From NCBI GenBank assembly GCA_029256185.1, contig JAQSYI010000052.1, positions 1-53,859 of the forward strand: a stretch of DNA of 53,859 nt. Direction: 5' to 3'. This DNA is from Paenibacillaceae bacterium (GTDB lineage Bacteria > Bacillota > Bacilli > Paenibacillales > NBRC-103111). Of the stretch, positions 52,453 to 53,859 are shown piece by piece. Both the position numbers and the translations under genes were made by a program. Under the pieces are notes generated by a model. That model was given only the letters and a program-made list of their open reading frames with translations, was not told the origin of the DNA and made no database searches. Within the stretch, counting starts at the first letter, position 1. Every line of letters begins with the position of its first letter.

Positions 52453-53577
52453 CTACTGCAGCTTGCCCGCTTCTCCAATGTGCTTCCACTCCGCACCGCC
52501 GTCAACCGACCGGTACAGCTGCAGATTGAAGCTGGCGAAGGCCAGTTCCTTGGTGTTCACGGGATTGACTGCCACATATGCCACAGCATCCCGCTCCAGC
52601 AGGGGCAGCTTGACCCCGGCAGGCTGTACGCCGCCTGTGGCCTCTCCGCCGCCGTTGCCGGCAATACGAATCAGCCCCGCCTTGCCGCTGCTATAGGTGC
52701 CGGCATAGAGCGTCCCGTCCCGGCCATAGGCCAGGGAAGTAATTTGAGTTCCCGAGAGCGCCGCCACAGCCGTATTGCCGCCATCCGCGGACAAATACAG
52801 ACCGGTGGTGGTGCCGATGGCCAGGGTATCCCGCTGTTCCGGGTGAACAGCTATCGCACTCAATTCGCCGCCGATTCCCGGCAGCCTGCTCTTCGCCCAT
52901 TCCTGTCCGTCATTGTCGGTATAATACAGCCCTATTCCCTTCAGCTTCGCCTGGGGAGCAGGATTATAGACATAGATGCGATGGCTGCCGTATCCCGCGG
53001 CCACCAGATGAAAGTCGATCTCCCCGTAGAATTCCAGCATGTGCAGAGACTTCCCTTCATCCCCGCTGTGAACCAACCCCAGGGGGTCCTTCAACCCGGA
53101 GCCGGGAACCGGATGGCCGCTTGCGTAGAAGCCGCTGTCCGTCATGGAAAATCCCATATAATCATGCTTGTTTCCATTGCCTTCAGACCAGGATCCGCCT
53201 GAATAAACCCGCAGCCCGTCGTGGGCCGCGAGCAGCAGCCGCTCCCCGTCCGCAGAAAATCCCATGCCATGAATATGGTCAATGCTTAGATCAACCTTGG
53301 ATTGCCAGACTCCGGCAGCATTGGCGGTCCCCGTCAGCACCAGACCGGCAAAAGCAAGCCACATCCCAGCGCGGAGCAAGCGGTTGTTCGCCTTCTTGCC
53401 GCGGCGCACAAGGAGCAGCACGGCGAGCAGCGCCAGCAGACTGGCGAACAGCAGAAAAACATAGGTCCCGCCGGTCAGCTTGGCCGGGGCGGCAGGATGG
53501 ACGCCGTCGGCGAAAACACGGTGAGGCAGTAAAACAAGCGCACCTGTGAGATACATATATGTGCAGAGCTTCTTCAA
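52453..53577 (-). CDS. Membrane-anchored beta-propeller protein (F510_1955 glycosylhydrolase-like/WD40-like)
   Basis: An N-terminal signal/anchor (YLTGALVLLPHRVFA) and a second membrane segment (YVFLLFASLLALLAVLLLV) precede a ~300-residue beta-propeller. The propeller's repeats resemble BNR/sialidase-type Asp boxes (SGDEGKSLHMLEFY, YTDNDGQEWAKSRLP, LSADGGNTAVAAL, RSVDGGAEWKHIG), and IDHIHGMGFSADGERLLLAAHDGL opens it. No catalytic residues of a sialidase are apparent, so an enzymatic role is doubtful. The TTG at 53577 has GAGGAGGA seven bases upstream. It is convergent with the VanS-like gene. Confidence 0.8.
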   Translation of the reverse strand: MKKLCTYMYLTGALVLLPHRVFADGVHPAAPAKLTGGTYVFLLFASLLALLAVLLLVRRGKKANNRLLRAGMWLAFAGLVLTGTANAAGVWQSKVDLSIDHIHGMGFSADGERLLLAAHDGLRVYSGGSWSEGNGNKHDYMGFSMTDSGFYASGHPVPGSGLKDPLGLVHSGDEGKSLHMLEFYGEIDFHLVAAGYGSHRIYVYNPAPQAKLKGIGLYYTDNDGQEWAKSRLPGIGGELSAIAVHPEQRDTLAIGTTTGLYLSADGGNTAVAALSGTQITSLAYGRDGTLYAGTYSSGKAGLIRIAGNGGGEATGGVQPAGVKLPLLERDAVAYVAVNPVNTKELAFASFNLQLYRSVDGGAEWKHIGEAGKLQ

Positions 53578-53730
53578 CGAATGGTCCTCCTCGACTGGAC
53601 ATGTTCCGGTTCCCCGCCAGTATAGCATACATTTATGTGGAAATTATGCGGATTCCCCAAAAATCGCCCCGCCTTCGAAGGCACCTATAATGATTTGGCA
53701 ACATTTGCGGCCATCTCCGTCATCTACTAT

Positions 53731-53859
53731 GTTGCACCCCTTCGGCTCCTCTCTCCCTCTAACAGCTAGCATTCTGATAGCTGTTGCGCCCCTTCGACTC
53801 CTCTCTCCTTCCAACAGCTAGCATTCTGATAGCTGTTGCATCCCTTCGGCTCCTCTCTC
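53731..53859. repeat. 52-bp tandem repeat array (right array), same family as the left array
   Basis: Two and a half units with a 52-bp period (GTTG at 53731, 53783, 53835). The hairpin arms AACAGCT/AGCTGTTG are conserved, with an 11-nt loop AGCATTCTGAT against TGCACTTTGAT in the left array. Hairpins lie at 53760-53786 and 53812-53838. The GGCGCGCC palindrome is replaced by CGCCCC/CATCCC, and the pyrimidine tract is CTCCTCTCTCCTTC. The array runs off the right edge. Confidence 0.93.

Overview
The window looks like a chromosomal segment of a GC-moderate endospore-forming Firmicute, most probably Paenibacillus or a close relative. The evidence is a set of lineage-typical features: S-layer-homology (SLH) anchored giant exoenzymes, membrane-bound AraC regulators paired with LplB/YtcP/lipoprotein sugar importers that lack their own ATPase, strong GGAGG ribosome-binding sites, a YuaF/FloT flotillin pair and a VanRS-like two-component system. 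No rRNA, tRNA, CRISPR array, transposase or phage gene was recognised, so the segment reads as a stable chromosome with accessory carbohydrate loci.

Layout. 1-320 is a 52-bp tandem repeat array, and a diverged array of the same family runs off the right end (53731-53859). 0.3-6.3 kb holds a DUF559-like nuclease/winged-helix protein, a lipid glycosyltransferase, and a small catabolic unit (2-hydroxyacid dehydrogenase plus FAD oxidoreductase) divergent from an AraC regulator. 6.5-9.3 kb is a yhgE/tetR unit with two matching 23-bp operators. 9.4-14.6 kb holds a 7TM-type sporulation-kinase-like histidine kinase, an atypical SDR, and a LacI regulator divergent from a second FAD oxidoreductase. 14.7-16.8 kb is a flotillin/NfeD operon behind a textbook ECF (sigma-W type) promoter. 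17.0-18.4 kb holds thiN, a cluster of palindromic repeats and a small hypothetical gene. 18.7-26.2 kb holds a 2097-residue SLH-anchored nuclease plus 5'-nucleotidase fusion and a Tat-exported metallophosphoesterase.

26.6-44.4 kb is a two-part polysaccharide utilisation region transcribed leftwards. Part 1 is AraC sensor, solute-binding lipoprotein, two permeases, GH88 unsaturated glucuronyl hydrolase and PL8 polysaccharide lyase. Part 2 is a second AraC sensor with a cre-like site, two permeases, a solute-binding lipoprotein and a decayed Gfo/Idh/MocA gene. The secreted PL8 lyase would cut uronic-acid-containing polysaccharide (hyaluronan, chondroitin or xanthan type). The importers would take up the unsaturated oligosaccharides, and cytoplasmic GH88 would remove the 4,5-unsaturated uronate. 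The ATPase must be supplied from elsewhere, as MsmX does in Bacillus.

44.4-48.0 kb is an operon with a DUF350 membrane protein, a membrane-anchored unknown, a glutathionylspermidine-synthase-like ATP-grasp ligase, a Ser/Thr-rich exported protein and a small unknown protein. It has an ECF-like promoter and resembles the proteobacterial ygiBC/yjfKLMC peptide-ligase systems. I consider it the most likely poorly described system here. 48.1-53.6 kb holds an aldose-1-epimerase-like protein, a short D-Ala-D-Ala carboxypeptidase followed by a VanR/VanS-like pair, and a membrane-anchored beta-propeller protein.

Starts were chosen from visible Shine-Dalgarno spacing and often differ from the longest open frame. 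All functional calls rest on motif recognition by eye, not on database searches.
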